This document shows, piece by piece, positions 25,815 through 33,215 of a stretch of 64,000 bases of DNA; position 1 is the stretch's first letter, and each line of letters starts with the position of its first letter. The notes beneath the pieces were generated by a model that was given only the letters and a program-made list of their open reading frames with translations, was not told where the DNA came from and did not search any database. A program made the translations under genes and the position numbers. This stretch comes from Streptomyces albospinus (lineage in GTDB: Bacteria; Actinomycetota; Actinomycetes; Streptomycetales; Streptomycetaceae), in contig NZ_BMRP01000007.1 of assembly GCF_014648695.1 (NCBI RefSeq), positions 82,824 to 146,823 on the forward strand. The letters run 5' to 3'.

Positions 25815-27293
25815 TCAGCCCCCCGCACCGGGGCCCGGCCCCGGCGCCAGACCCAGGAGCGCACGCAGCGCACGGGTGTCGGTCTTTCCGTTCGCGGTGA
25901 GCGGGAAGTGGCCCACGACATGGACGGCGTTGGGCTGTTCGTACTCCGCGAGATGCGGGGCGAGCCGCCGGCGCCACGTGAGCGGGGCCTCGCCATCGGG
26001 GTCCGCGACGACGAAGTGCAGCGCACTGCCCCGGCGTTGGTCCGGGACGGCCAGCACCTTGACCGGCCGCCCGCAGGCCTCGGCGCGGCGCTCCAGGCTC
26101 TCGGGGTAGAGCGTGAAGCCCAGCCGGTGCACGGCCTGATTGCGGCCCACGACCCGTACGATGCCGTCCGCGTCGACGCTGCCGAGGTCGGCCGTCGGAT
26201 ACCAGGCGTCCGGGTCGACCGGTGTCAGCGAGCCGTCCTCCTGGAGGTAGCCCGCCATCAGCCCCGGGGAGCGCACCTCGATGCCGCCGAGTTCGCCGGG
26301 CGCGGCAGCGGTGCCGTCGGGGCGCATCACGCGCAGCCGCACGCCGGGCAGCGGACGCCCGCAGCCGAGCGGTGCGTCGGGGGTGGCCAGCGCGACATTG
26401 CCGAGTTCCGTCAGGCCGTAGCCGTCCAGCAGCGGGCGGCCCATCGCCGTGCGGAAGGACTCGGCCAGCGGGGCGGGCAGCGGCGCGCCGCCGACGCCCC
26501 AGATGCGGACGCCCGCGAGGCCGGCGCGGACCTCGGGGCGGCGGCGCAGTACGCCGAGAAGCGAGTGATAGGTGGACGGGGCGGCGTCGACGGCGGTGGC
26601 GCCGTGCGCCGCGGCCTGCTGCACGGCCGCGTCGATCCGCTGGTAGGGGGTGACCAGCAGGGTGCAACGGGCCAGCCACCACAGCAGGATGACGGAGAGC
26701 CCGTACTGGTGGGAGAACGGCAGCAGCGGGGCGAGCACGTCATCCGCGCGGTAGCCCATGGCCTGGATGGTGCGCTGCGAGTTGTCGAGCACGGCGCGGC
26801 CGGGCTTCACCACGCCCTTGGGCCGCCCGGTGGTGCCCGAGGACCACAGGACCAGCGCGTCGGGGCGGTCGAACCAGCGGGTCAGGTCGACGGCGGCGGG
26901 CGGCAGCTGCGGGGCGTCCGCGGCGAGCCGGGGGTAGTGGACGACGCGGTGGGCGGGGAGGCCGGGGAGAGCCGTGGTGGTGCCGGCGGTGACCAGCCAG
27001 TGGGCGTGCGCCTGCCGGGCGGCGGCGCCCGCGTCGGCCGCGGAGAGGCGGTGGTCGAGCGGGACGAGGGAGGTGTCGAGGTGCATCAGGGCGAGCAGCG
27101 TCACGACGTAGTCGACGCTGTTGTCGCCCTGGACCAGGACCCGGTCGCCGGACCGGATGCCGAGTTCCCGTAAGGCGTGCGCGGCGGCGTGGACCCGGCG
27201 GTCGAGGGTGGGGCCTTCAATGCGGGCGGTGCCGTCGACGAGGCGGGCCGCACTGACCGGCGGGGCGAGCGTGGTGGCGATGGTGTCGGTCAT
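25815..27293 (-). CDS. AMP-dependent acyl-CoA/acyl-ACP ligase of the lipo-lanthipeptide cluster
   Basis: A 492-residue ANL-superfamily adenylating enzyme. The P-loop is LWSSGTTGRPKGVV, followed by PLLPFSHQYGLSV, YGLTELGN, WYPTADLG and VGRNQAVHRLGFTLYP. The catalytic Lys lies in NGKTDTR near the C-terminus. It would activate a carboxylic acid as acyl-AMP and load it on CoA or the cluster ACP. Codon 41 is TTA, implying need for the bldA tRNA. The ATG overlaps the stop of the dehydratase gene (ATGA), so fabI-like, dehydratase and ligase genes form one leftward operon. Loading of an acyl starter is inferred from context. Confidence 0.9.
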   Translation of the reverse strand: MTDTIATTLAPPVSAARLVDGTARIEGPTLDRRVHAAAHALRELGIRSGDRVLVQGDNSVDYVVTLLALMHLDTSLVPLDHRLSAADAGAAARQAHAHWLVTAGTTTALPGLPAHRVVHYPRLAADAPQLPPAAVDLTRWFDRPDALVLWSSGTTGRPKGVVKPGRAVLDNSQRTIQAMGYRADDVLAPLLPFSHQYGLSVILLWWLARCTLLVTPYQRIDAAVQQAAAHGATAVDAAPSTYHSLLGVLRRRPEVRAGLAGVRIWGVGGAPLPAPLAESFRTAMGRPLLDGYGLTELGNVALATPDAPLGCGRPLPGVRLRVMRPDGTAAAPGELGGIEVRSPGLMAGYLQEDGSLTPVDPDAWYPTADLGSVDADGIVRVVGRNQAVHRLGFTLYPESLERRAEACGRPVKVLAVPDQRRGSALHFVVADPDGEAPLTWRRRLAPHLAEYEQPNAVHVVGHFPLTANGKTDTRALRALLGLAPGPGPGAGG

Positions 27294-27775
27294 GAGTGTT
27301 CCGATCCCGTGGGGTCGAGGGGGCGCCGTTCCGGTCCCCGCGGCACGGCGGCGGGGCACAGCAGCGAGGACGTGGTGGTGGCCACCCAGGTGCCGTCGGG
27401 GGCCCGGAACTCGCTCTCCAGCGTGAGGAGTCGGCGCCCGGCGAGGGTGCTGGCGGCGGTGACGCGGACTGTGGCGTGGAGGGTGTCGCCGGCGTGGACG
27501 GGGCGGGCGTGGCGCAGGCTCTGGGCGCGGTGCACGGCGCCGTCGGCGGTGCATCCGGCCCGGTCGCGCAGCAGCCGGTCCTCCGCCTCGGCGGTGAGGG
27601 TGGCGAGGTAGCCGGGCGGCGCGATGACGTCCGGGTGGCCGAGGGCGCGGGCGGCGGCCGGGTCGGTGTGCGCGGGGTGCGCGGTACCGCCGAGCGCCGC
27701 GGCGTAGGCGGCGATCCGGGCCCGCTCGATGACGTACGTACGGGTCACGGCCCCGCCCGCCGGTCTCCCGTCCAT
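27290..27775 (-). CDS. MaoC/HadA-like (R)-hydroxyacyl dehydratase hot-dog protein
   Basis: A 161-residue single hot-dog domain. RTYVIERARIAAYAAALGG is followed by AHPAHTDPAAARALGHPDVIAPPGY, corresponding to the hydratase-2 motif region, and the fold ends with LLTLESEFRAPDGTWVATTTS. It resembles the N-terminal FAS1-type dehydratase/HadA module. The hydratase-2 loop reads GTAHPAHTD, so the usual D-x-NP-x-H order is not fully kept, and activity may need a partner subunit. In context it would dehydrate 3-hydroxyacyl-ACP during chain elongation. It sits between the enoyl reductase and ligase genes. Confidence 0.75.
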   Translation of the reverse strand: MDGRPAGGAVTRTYVIERARIAAYAAALGGTAHPAHTDPAAARALGHPDVIAPPGYLATLTAEAEDRLLRDRAGCTADGAVHRAQSLRHARPVHAGDTLHATVRVTAASTLAGRRLLTLESEFRAPDGTWVATTTSSLLCPAAVPRGPERRPLDPTGSEHS

Positions 27776-27781
27776 CGGCGG

Positions 27782-28552
27782 TCAGTCGCCGATCATGTGG
27801 TGGCCGCCGTCCGCGTGCACGATCTCGCCGGTGGTGGCGGGCAGCCAGTCCGACAGCAGTGCCAGGCAGGTCCGGGCGACCGGCTCGGCGTTCTGCGGGT
27901 CCCAGCCCAGCGGGGCGCGGCCGGCCCAGCCCTTCTCGAAGGACGGGCCGTCGCCGCCGATACCGCTCGCGGCCAGGGTGCGCAGCGGTCCGGCGGCGAC
28001 GAGGTTGGCTCTGATGCCCTGGCCGCCGAGGTCGCGCGCCAGGTAGCGCGAGCACGCCTCCAGCCCGGCCTTGGCGACGCCCATCCAGTCGTAGCCGGGC
28101 CAGGCGCGGGAGGCGTCGAAGTCCACGCCGACGACGGAGGAGCCGGGCCGCAGCAGCGGGCGGCAGGCCATGGTCAGCGCCACCAGGGAGTACGTGGAGG
28201 TGTGCAGGGCCTGGGCGACATCGCGCCAGGGGGCGGTGAGGAAGCCGCCGTCCAGGCAGCCGGCGGGCGCGTTGGCCACCGAGTGCAGGACGCCGTCGAG
28301 CCCGTCGAGGTGGGCGCCGACCCGTTCGGCGAGGGTGCCGAGCTGCGCCTCGTCGGTGACGTCCAGTTCCACGACGGGGGGTTCGTCCGGCAGCCGGCGG
28401 GCGAGCCGGGCGACGAGGGACGGCCGGCCGTAGGCGGTCAGCACGATGCGGGCGCCTTCCTGCTGCGCGAGCCGCGCCACGGCGTAGGCGATCGAGCTCT
28501 CTGTGATCACTCCGGTGATCAGCAGCCGCTTTCCGTCGAGCAGACCACTCAT
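27782..28552 (-). CDS. InhA/FabI-like enoyl-ACP reductase
   Basis: A 256-residue SDR very close to the InhA pattern: MSGLLDGKRLLITGVITESS, LHSVANAP, VGVDFDASRAWPGYDWMGVAK, LVAAGPLRTLA, DWLPATTGEIVHADGG. The catalytic pair is Tyr154 and Lys161, equivalent to InhA Tyr158/Lys165. It reduces trans-2-enoyl-ACP with NADH. A GGAGGAGCG site precedes the ATG. It is the first gene of the leftward fabI-dehydratase-ligase operon and shares its promoter region with the divergent ACP gene. It is probably a cluster-dedicated copy alongside the housekeeping FabI. Confidence 0.92.
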   Translation of the reverse strand: MSGLLDGKRLLITGVITESSIAYAVARLAQQEGARIVLTAYGRPSLVARLARRLPDEPPVVELDVTDEAQLGTLAERVGAHLDGLDGVLHSVANAPAGCLDGGFLTAPWRDVAQALHTSTYSLVALTMACRPLLRPGSSVVGVDFDASRAWPGYDWMGVAKAGLEACSRYLARDLGGQGIRANLVAAGPLRTLAASGIGGDGPSFEKGWAGRAPLGWDPQNAEPVARTCLALLSDWLPATTGEIVHADGGHHMIGD

Positions 28553-28871
28553 CGCTCCTCCGTCTGACTCATCCTGACTCTTTCCCGACCCCGGAGTCAC
28601 CGGACACAACTGAGAACGCGCCCGAATCCAGCGCCATGACAGCGGCCTGACAGGTCGTCAAGCCAATCATTGACAACATATCCGACCTCCAGTTGACTAC
28701 AATAGTCAAGCAGAGTCAAAAGAATGACTGACGCGCGCGGGCCTCGTCACCGCGCGGCGACCGCACCCGCACGCCCACTCCGGGCGCGGGTGGCGACCGC
28801 CCTCCGTACGCACCCCCAGGCCGATGCCCCACCCCGTCAAGTCCCCTTCCACCCAAGAGAGGTGAACCGCC
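28553..28871. promoter_or_regulatory. Divergent promoter region with TGACT/AGTCA operators
   Basis: The region between the enoyl reductase (left) and ACP (right). It contains a perfect inverted repeat TTGACTA-CAA-TAGTCAA at 28693-28709 and AGTCA-N6-TGACT at 28714-28729. GTCAA-N8-TTGAC lies at 28657-28674, and isolated TGACTC words lie near the left start. It is markedly AT-richer than the coding DNA. The same words recur in four other promoter regions of the cluster, so they are probably binding sites for one or both XRE regulators. Confidence 0.75.
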
Positions 28872-29117
28872 ATGACACGCGAAGAGATCGTTGCTCAGCT
28901 CGCCGAGATCCTGAACGAGGTGGCCGGCGTCGTGCCGGCCGAGGTGACCGAGGAGAAGTCCCTGGTCGAGGAGCTCGATGTCGACTCCCTGGCGATGGCC
29001 GAGGTCATCGTCGTCGCCGAGGAGCGCTTCGGCATCGAACTCCCCGAAGAGGAGATGAAGGACATGCATACCGTTTCGGACATGGTGATCCGGGTGGAGA
29101 AGCGGCTGGCCTCCTGA
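28872..29117 (+). CDS. Acyl carrier protein
   Basis: An 81-residue acidic four-helix carrier protein. The phosphopantetheine attachment site is Ser39 in ELDVDSLAMAEV, followed by FGIELPEEEMKDMHTV and a C-terminal helix. It resembles fatty-acid-type ACPs such as AcpP/AcpM rather than NRPS carriers. The ATG follows AGAGAGGTGAACCGCC. As the only carrier protein in the cluster, it is the likely scaffold on which the ketosynthase, dehydratase and enoyl reductase build the acyl chain for the GNAT to transfer. Confidence 0.95.
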   Translation: MTREEIVAQLAEILNEVAGVVPAEVTEEKSLVEELDVDSLAMAEVIVVAEERFGIELPEEEMKDMHTVSDMVIRVEKRLAS

Positions 29118-29458
29118 ACCCCGCCCGCTGTCCGCGGCGTTCCGGCCGGGCCGCGCCGGCCCGCCGGAACGCCCCTTCCGCAAGGGATTTGAATAACAGT
29201 CAGTGAATTGCGCCCAACGGCCGGGTGGCGCGCGGCCGGTCGTCAAGGCGTGACACGCCGTTCCGTCGCCCGGGTTCAAGTTGGCGAAATCTGGTAATCG
29301 CAGTCAGTAAACCGGAGTTGATTTAAGTCGGCACTTGTTGACTCAGGCATAGACCAGGGTTACCTTGAAGATCGCCAGAGAGTAATTGATATCGACTCAG
29401 TGCACTGCTTTCCCGGACGTGAACGGCCGGAGAAAGGAGACAAGGTGCGAGGGGATTT
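29118..29458. promoter_or_regulatory. Promoter region with AGTCAGT repeats upstream of the first PPTase-like gene
   Basis: An AT-rich gap of about 340 bp. It carries AGTCAGT at 29198-29204 and 29302-29308, TTGACTCA at 29338-29345 and GACTCAG near 29394, matching the operator words of the other cluster promoters. An AAAGGAGACAAG site at 29432-29443 is placed for a 33-codon frame starting GTG at 29445, which overlaps the PPTase-like gene start in another frame. Confidence 0.65.
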
Positions 29459-30259
29459 ATGCGGGGGGATGAGCCCTTCTGTGGCGCGCATACGCTCGAC
29501 CGAGCGAACGGACCCGCCGACTCCCCCTGGTGGGAGGGTGGTTGGGCATCGGATCGGCAGGATGAATTAGCCGACGGCTACTTGCACGTATTCGCGCCGG
29601 ATGCCGCGGATATGCACCGGCCGGCCGTTTTACTGGATTTCCTGGCGCGATTGCTGCAATGCTCCGCGGACGATATTTCCCTGACCCGCGACGACTTCGG
29701 GCGCCCGGTCTCCGCCGAACCGCCCGGGTACACCGGCTGGCCCCCCGGAGCCCGCCTCTGCCTCGCCCTCGGCGACGATGCCGGTCGCCGGCTGCTGGCC
29801 CTGGCCCGTGATGTCCCGGTGGCCCTCAGCGTCCACACCGTGCCCCGCGGCCCGGTCAGTGAACTGCTGCTGCCCTTCACCGCGTTGGAGCGCGAATTCG
29901 TCCGCCGGGCCCCGGCCGAACGGCGGGCGCGGCGGCTGGCCCGGCTGTGGACCCGTAAAGAAGCCGCCCTCCGGCTCACCGGCCGGGGCGGGCTGGCCAC
30001 CGCGGACGAGATCGACGCGCTGGGCGGGGCGCGGGAGGCGGACGGGACCGTTGCCCTGCCGGTCTCCGTGACGCGGTCCGGGGGGTCCGCGTACGGCGGT
30101 GGCGCTCACGGAGGCACCGCGCACGGCGGGCTCGCCTACGTACGGGAGCTGCCGGCCGGGCCGGGCCGGGTGGCCTGCGCGGCCACCGCCGCCCCGGTGC
30201 CCGGCGTGCGGCTCTGGGGGCCGTCCGCCCTGGACTCGCGGCCCGTTCCCGGCAGTTGA
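29459..30259 (+). CDS. Sfp-type phosphopantetheinyl-transferase-like protein with altered metal site
   Basis: A 266-residue PPTase-superfamily protein. The downstream motif is intact (LARLWTRKEAALRLTGRGGL, Lys167-Glu168). The usual G-(I/V)-D-(V/I)-E metal motif reads ALSVHT, with Ser124 for the Asp and His126 for the Glu. It may be inactive, use another metal arrangement or have a new role; modification of the cluster ACP is the default guess. Codons 37 and 58 are TTA, so translation should depend on bldA. The N-terminal quarter is less GC-rich than its neighbours. The ATG lacks a well-placed ribosome site, so the start is uncertain. Confidence 0.75.
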   Translation: MRGDEPFCGAHTLDRANGPADSPWWEGGWASDRQDELADGYLHVFAPDAADMHRPAVLLDFLARLLQCSADDISLTRDDFGRPVSAEPPGYTGWPPGARLCLALGDDAGRRLLALARDVPVALSVHTVPRGPVSELLLPFTALEREFVRRAPAERRARRLARLWTRKEAALRLTGRGGLATADEIDALGGAREADGTVALPVSVTRSGGSAYGGGAHGGTAHGGLAYVRELPAGPGRVACAATAAPVPGVRLWGPSALDSRPVPGS

Positions 30260-30285
30260 GCCGCGGGGGCGGCGACGCGGCGGCC

Positions 30286-31563
30286 CTACGGCATGATCAC
30301 CGCATGCGGGTCCGGCCCCTCGCCGCCGCGTTCGCCGGCGCTCAGTTCGCGCCAGGTCTCCAGCGCCAGCCGGAACGCGCCGGCCCTCTCGTAGCCGGCC
30401 GCGGCGGCCTTGAAACCGTCCTCGGCGGCTGCCGCGTCGCCGGCGGCGCGGTGCGCGCGGGCCCGGTAGAGCGTGCACCGCGCGCGGTCCAGCGGGGACA
30501 GCTCGCCGGCTTCCAGGTCGATCGCGGCGGCGTGCCCGGCAGCCGCCGCGGGGTCGCCGTGGCGCAGCGCGGCGGCGGTCTCCAGGACGGCGAGCCAGCT
30601 CCGCGCGCCGGGCGTGGCGACCAGCGCCGCGGCCTGCCGGGCGCGCTCCACGAGGGCGTCCGCGGCGTCCTCGGGGCCCGCGGTGAGCGCCAGCAGCGTA
30701 CGGGAGCGGCCCAGCCGCAGCCGGAGCCGTACGCCGTCGGTCTCGGCGATCAGCTCGTCCGCCTCGGCGAGGAGGGCCAGCGCCCGGTCGGGGTGGCCGC
30801 CCAGATACTGCGCACCGGCCGCCGCCCACAGGGCGCTCGCCCGCAGTTCGCCCGCGGGCAGCGGCGCGACCTCCGCCCGCAGCGGCGCCCCGAGCTCCTC
30901 GGCGCGGCTCCACTCACCGCTGTCCACGGAGGCGGAGAGCAGCGCGACCTGCGCCTGGGCCCGCTCCGGGCGGCCCGGCTCCAGCTCGCCGGTGACCCGT
31001 ACGGCCTCCTCGGCGAAGCGGACGCCGTCGGAGAGCCGGCCGGCGGCGCGCAGCAGCTGGGCCAGCTCGATGGCGACCCGGGCGTGCAGGACGGGCGCGG
31101 AGCGGGTGAGCGGGTCGTCGAGCAGCCGGCGCAGCGCCGCCTCATGGCGGGCGGGGTCGTCGAGCCGGCCGAGGACCGTGGCCAGCTCCCAGCGGGCCTC
31201 CCAGCGGACCTCGTCCTGGTCGGCGCCGTCGGCCTGCTCGACCACGGACTCCAGCTGGCGCAGCGCCGCGGACCAGTCGCCGGCCAGCTGGCTGGCCCGG
31301 GCGGCGACCAACTGGCCGACCAGGCCCAGGCGTTGGGCGAGCCGGTCGGCCGGCTGCTCGGTGGCGCTCAGCGCCTCGACGGTGGTGCCGAGCCGTTCCG
31401 CGATGGACCGGGCGATCTTGGCGCCGGGGATTCTGCGGCCGTTCTCGACCAGTGAGACATAGCTGGGGGAGAGGTCGCCGCCGGCGAGGTCCCCCTGGGA
31501 CAGACCCTGAGCGCGCCGGACCTCCCGCACTCGCTTCCCGAAAGCAGGCTGCTCAATCGTCAA
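30286..31563 (-). CDS. XRE-family regulator with TPR-like C-terminal domain (regulator 1)
   Basis: About 425 residues from a proposed TTG start (LTIEQPAFGKR). The helix-turn-helix is FGKRVREVRRAQGLSQGDLAG then SPSYVSLVENGRRIP; the remaining ~340 residues are Ala/Arg/Leu-rich helical pairs of TPR type. The organisation equals that of the regulator at 37180 (MTQHDLAGSDMSSSYISLVE), so the two are paralogues. A longer frame from a GTG at 31650 would overlap the inverted repeat at 31636-31651, so I prefer the shorter start. It is read divergently from the ALDH gene and probably controls the cluster by binding the TGACT-type sites. Confidence 0.82.
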   Translation of the reverse strand: MTIEQPAFGKRVREVRRAQGLSQGDLAGGDLSPSYVSLVENGRRIPGAKIARSIAERLGTTVEALSATEQPADRLAQRLGLVGQLVAARASQLAGDWSAALRQLESVVEQADGADQDEVRWEARWELATVLGRLDDPARHEAALRRLLDDPLTRSAPVLHARVAIELAQLLRAAGRLSDGVRFAEEAVRVTGELEPGRPERAQAQVALLSASVDSGEWSRAEELGAPLRAEVAPLPAGELRASALWAAAGAQYLGGHPDRALALLAEADELIAETDGVRLRLRLGRSRTLLALTAGPEDAADALVERARQAAALVATPGARSWLAVLETAAALRHGDPAAAAGHAAAIDLEAGELSPLDRARCTLYRARAHRAAGDAAAAEDGFKAAAAGYERAGAFRLALETWRELSAGERGGEGPDPHAVIMP

Positions 31564-31931
31564 GAAAATCGCTCGCAGTTGAGTTGGGGGGACGGACAGT
31601 GACGGTCGGTGGACGGCGTTGCGCGGTGTGGTGACGGTGAGTCTACTCACCGGGCCGTGGCGCGGTGCGGCCTGTGGACGGCCGGGCGCGGGCCGGATGG
31701 GTGCCCGGCCGCGGCATCCGTGGCCACCGTTGAGTCATTTTTTGTCATGGAGATGTTAGGGGGAAGGTCGCCCTGGTCGACGCGCGGGTGCCGGGAAGGC
31801 GCGCATGTCCTGGGGGTTCTGCTGCACTACCTCTTGTCATGTTCTCTGGTTGCATGCAATGACTCTGCTTGACAATAAATGACAATTGGCTGACGCTGAC
31901 CCTCCATGGACTACGCCCCGAGGAGGGACAC
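31564..31931. promoter_or_regulatory. Divergent regulatory region between XRE regulator 1 and the ALDH gene
   Basis: It holds a perfect inverted repeat GGTGAGT-ct-ACTCACC (31636-31651), TGAGTCA at 31731, and TTGTCATG words. Near the ALDH side a run reads AATGACTCTGCTTGACAATA then AATGACAATTGGCTGACGC. A palindrome TTGCATGCAA lies just before it. The density of TGAC half-sites matches the other cluster promoters. Confidence 0.7.
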
Positions 31932-33215
31932 ATGAGCTCCGCTCCCGCATGGCCGACCGTGGCCGCCGAGCCGGAGGAGGCCGACCGCACCGAAGGCCGT
32001 GGGGAGGGCGGCGCCGAAGGCGGCAGCGAGCGCCGGCGGGCGGCGGCGTTACGCCGGGTCCGGGACTTCCTGGTGGCGGACGGCGGCGCCGTGCACGAGC
32101 TGCTGTGCGAGATCTCCACCCACCGCGCCGCGCGCTACGAGATCGAGTCGACCATCGCCACCCTCGACGGAGCCCTGGACGAGGTGGCCGCCCACCGGCC
32201 CGGCCGGGTGCCGCGGCTCGCCGCGTTCATGCCGTCGAACGTCATCCTCTACTCCTACGCCCTCTACCTCCTCGTCCCCGCGCTCTACGCCGACGAGCTG
32301 GTCTTCCGCCCCTCCAGCCGGGTCAAGGACCAGATGCGCCGGCTGCACGCGCTGCTCGCCGAGCGGCACCGGCTGCCGATCGCCCTCAGCGGCGCCAGCC
32401 AGCGGGAGTTCCTCCGCGAGGAGGTGCTGCCCGCCGACGTCGTGGTGTTCACCGGCGCCTACCGCAACGCCGAGCAGATCCGCGGCCAGCTCTCCCCGGG
32501 GCAGCTCTTCCTCTTCCTCGGGTCGGGCGTCAACCCGTTCGTCGTCGCCCCCGGGGCCGATGTCGCGCAGGCCGCCCGGGACGCGATCGCCATCCGGGTG
32601 CTGAACACCGGTCAGGACTGCCTGGGCCCGGACCTGTTCACGGTCCACGAGTCGCTGCTCGGTCCGTTCGTCGACGCGCTGGTCGGCGAGCTGAAGGGCC
32701 TGCGCTACGGCCCGTACTCCGACCCGGACGCCGACTTCGGGCCGATCTTCTACGAGGACGCGCTGGAGGAGGCCGCCCAGTTCCTCGCCCGCAACCGGGC
32801 CGGCATCGTGCACGGCGGGCACGTCGACTTCCGTACCCGGAGGCTCGACCCCACGGTCGTCGTCGGCGAGGAGGTGAGCCCGCGCACGCACGTACCGGAG
32901 TTCTTCGCGCCGATCTTCAACGTCGCCGGCTACCGCGACCAGGACGCCCTGGCCGCGACCCTGACCACCGGCATGTTCACCGAGCGCGCCCTGGGCTCCA
33001 GCGTCTACGGCGACGCCCCCGAACTGGTCGCGGCGCTGCGCCGGCGGACCACCGTCACCGTCGACACCACGCTGCTGTCCATCGACAACGGCAACGCGCC
33101 CTTCGGCGGCTACGGCCGGATGGCCAACTACATCTCCGACGGCCACGAAGTGCGCGCCGAGCCGGTGCTGATCTCGCAGGCCGTCGCCGCACACCGCCCG
33201 GGAGCCGCCCGGTGA
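31932..33215 (+). CDS. ALDH-superfamily protein lacking the general-base Glu (acylating/reductase type)
   Basis: A 427-residue aldehyde-dehydrogenase-fold protein. The catalytic Cys is Cys230 in NTGQDCLGPD. At the position of the general-base Glu of hydrolytic ALDHs (E-LGGK-P) it has Phe in FLGSGVNPFVV. Loss of this Glu is typical of CoA-acylating ALDHs and acyl-CoA/ACP reductases, so it may reduce an acyl thioester to an aldehyde or the reverse. The first ~40 residues are an acidic, probably disordered extension, and the total is shorter than the usual ~480. Codon 40 is TTA. GAGGAGGGACAC precedes the ATG. The stop overlaps the TPP-enzyme GTG, so the pair is coupled. Confidence 0.82.
   Translation: MSSAPAWPTVAAEPEEADRTEGRGEGGAEGGSERRRAAALRRVRDFLVADGGAVHELLCEISTHRAARYEIESTIATLDGALDEVAAHRPGRVPRLAAFMPSNVILYSYALYLLVPALYADELVFRPSSRVKDQMRRLHALLAERHRLPIALSGASQREFLREEVLPADVVVFTGAYRNAEQIRGQLSPGQLFLFLGSGVNPFVVAPGADVAQAARDAIAIRVLNTGQDCLGPDLFTVHESLLGPFVDALVGELKGLRYGPYSDPDADFGPIFYEDALEEAAQFLARNRAGIVHGGHVDFRTRRLDPTVVVGEEVSPRTHVPEFFAPIFNVAGYRDQDALAATLTTGMFTERALGSSVYGDAPELVAALRRRTTVTVDTTLLSIDNGNAPFGGYGRMANYISDGHEVRAEPVLISQAVAAHRPGAAR

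Noticed and set aside
31886..33211. An N-terminal extension of the TPP-enzyme frame across the whole ALDH gene
   Set aside because: The extension reads as Arg/Gly-rich out-of-frame sequence. The ALDH in the other frame has a clear fold and ribosome site, and the TPP enzyme starts at the overlapping GTG.
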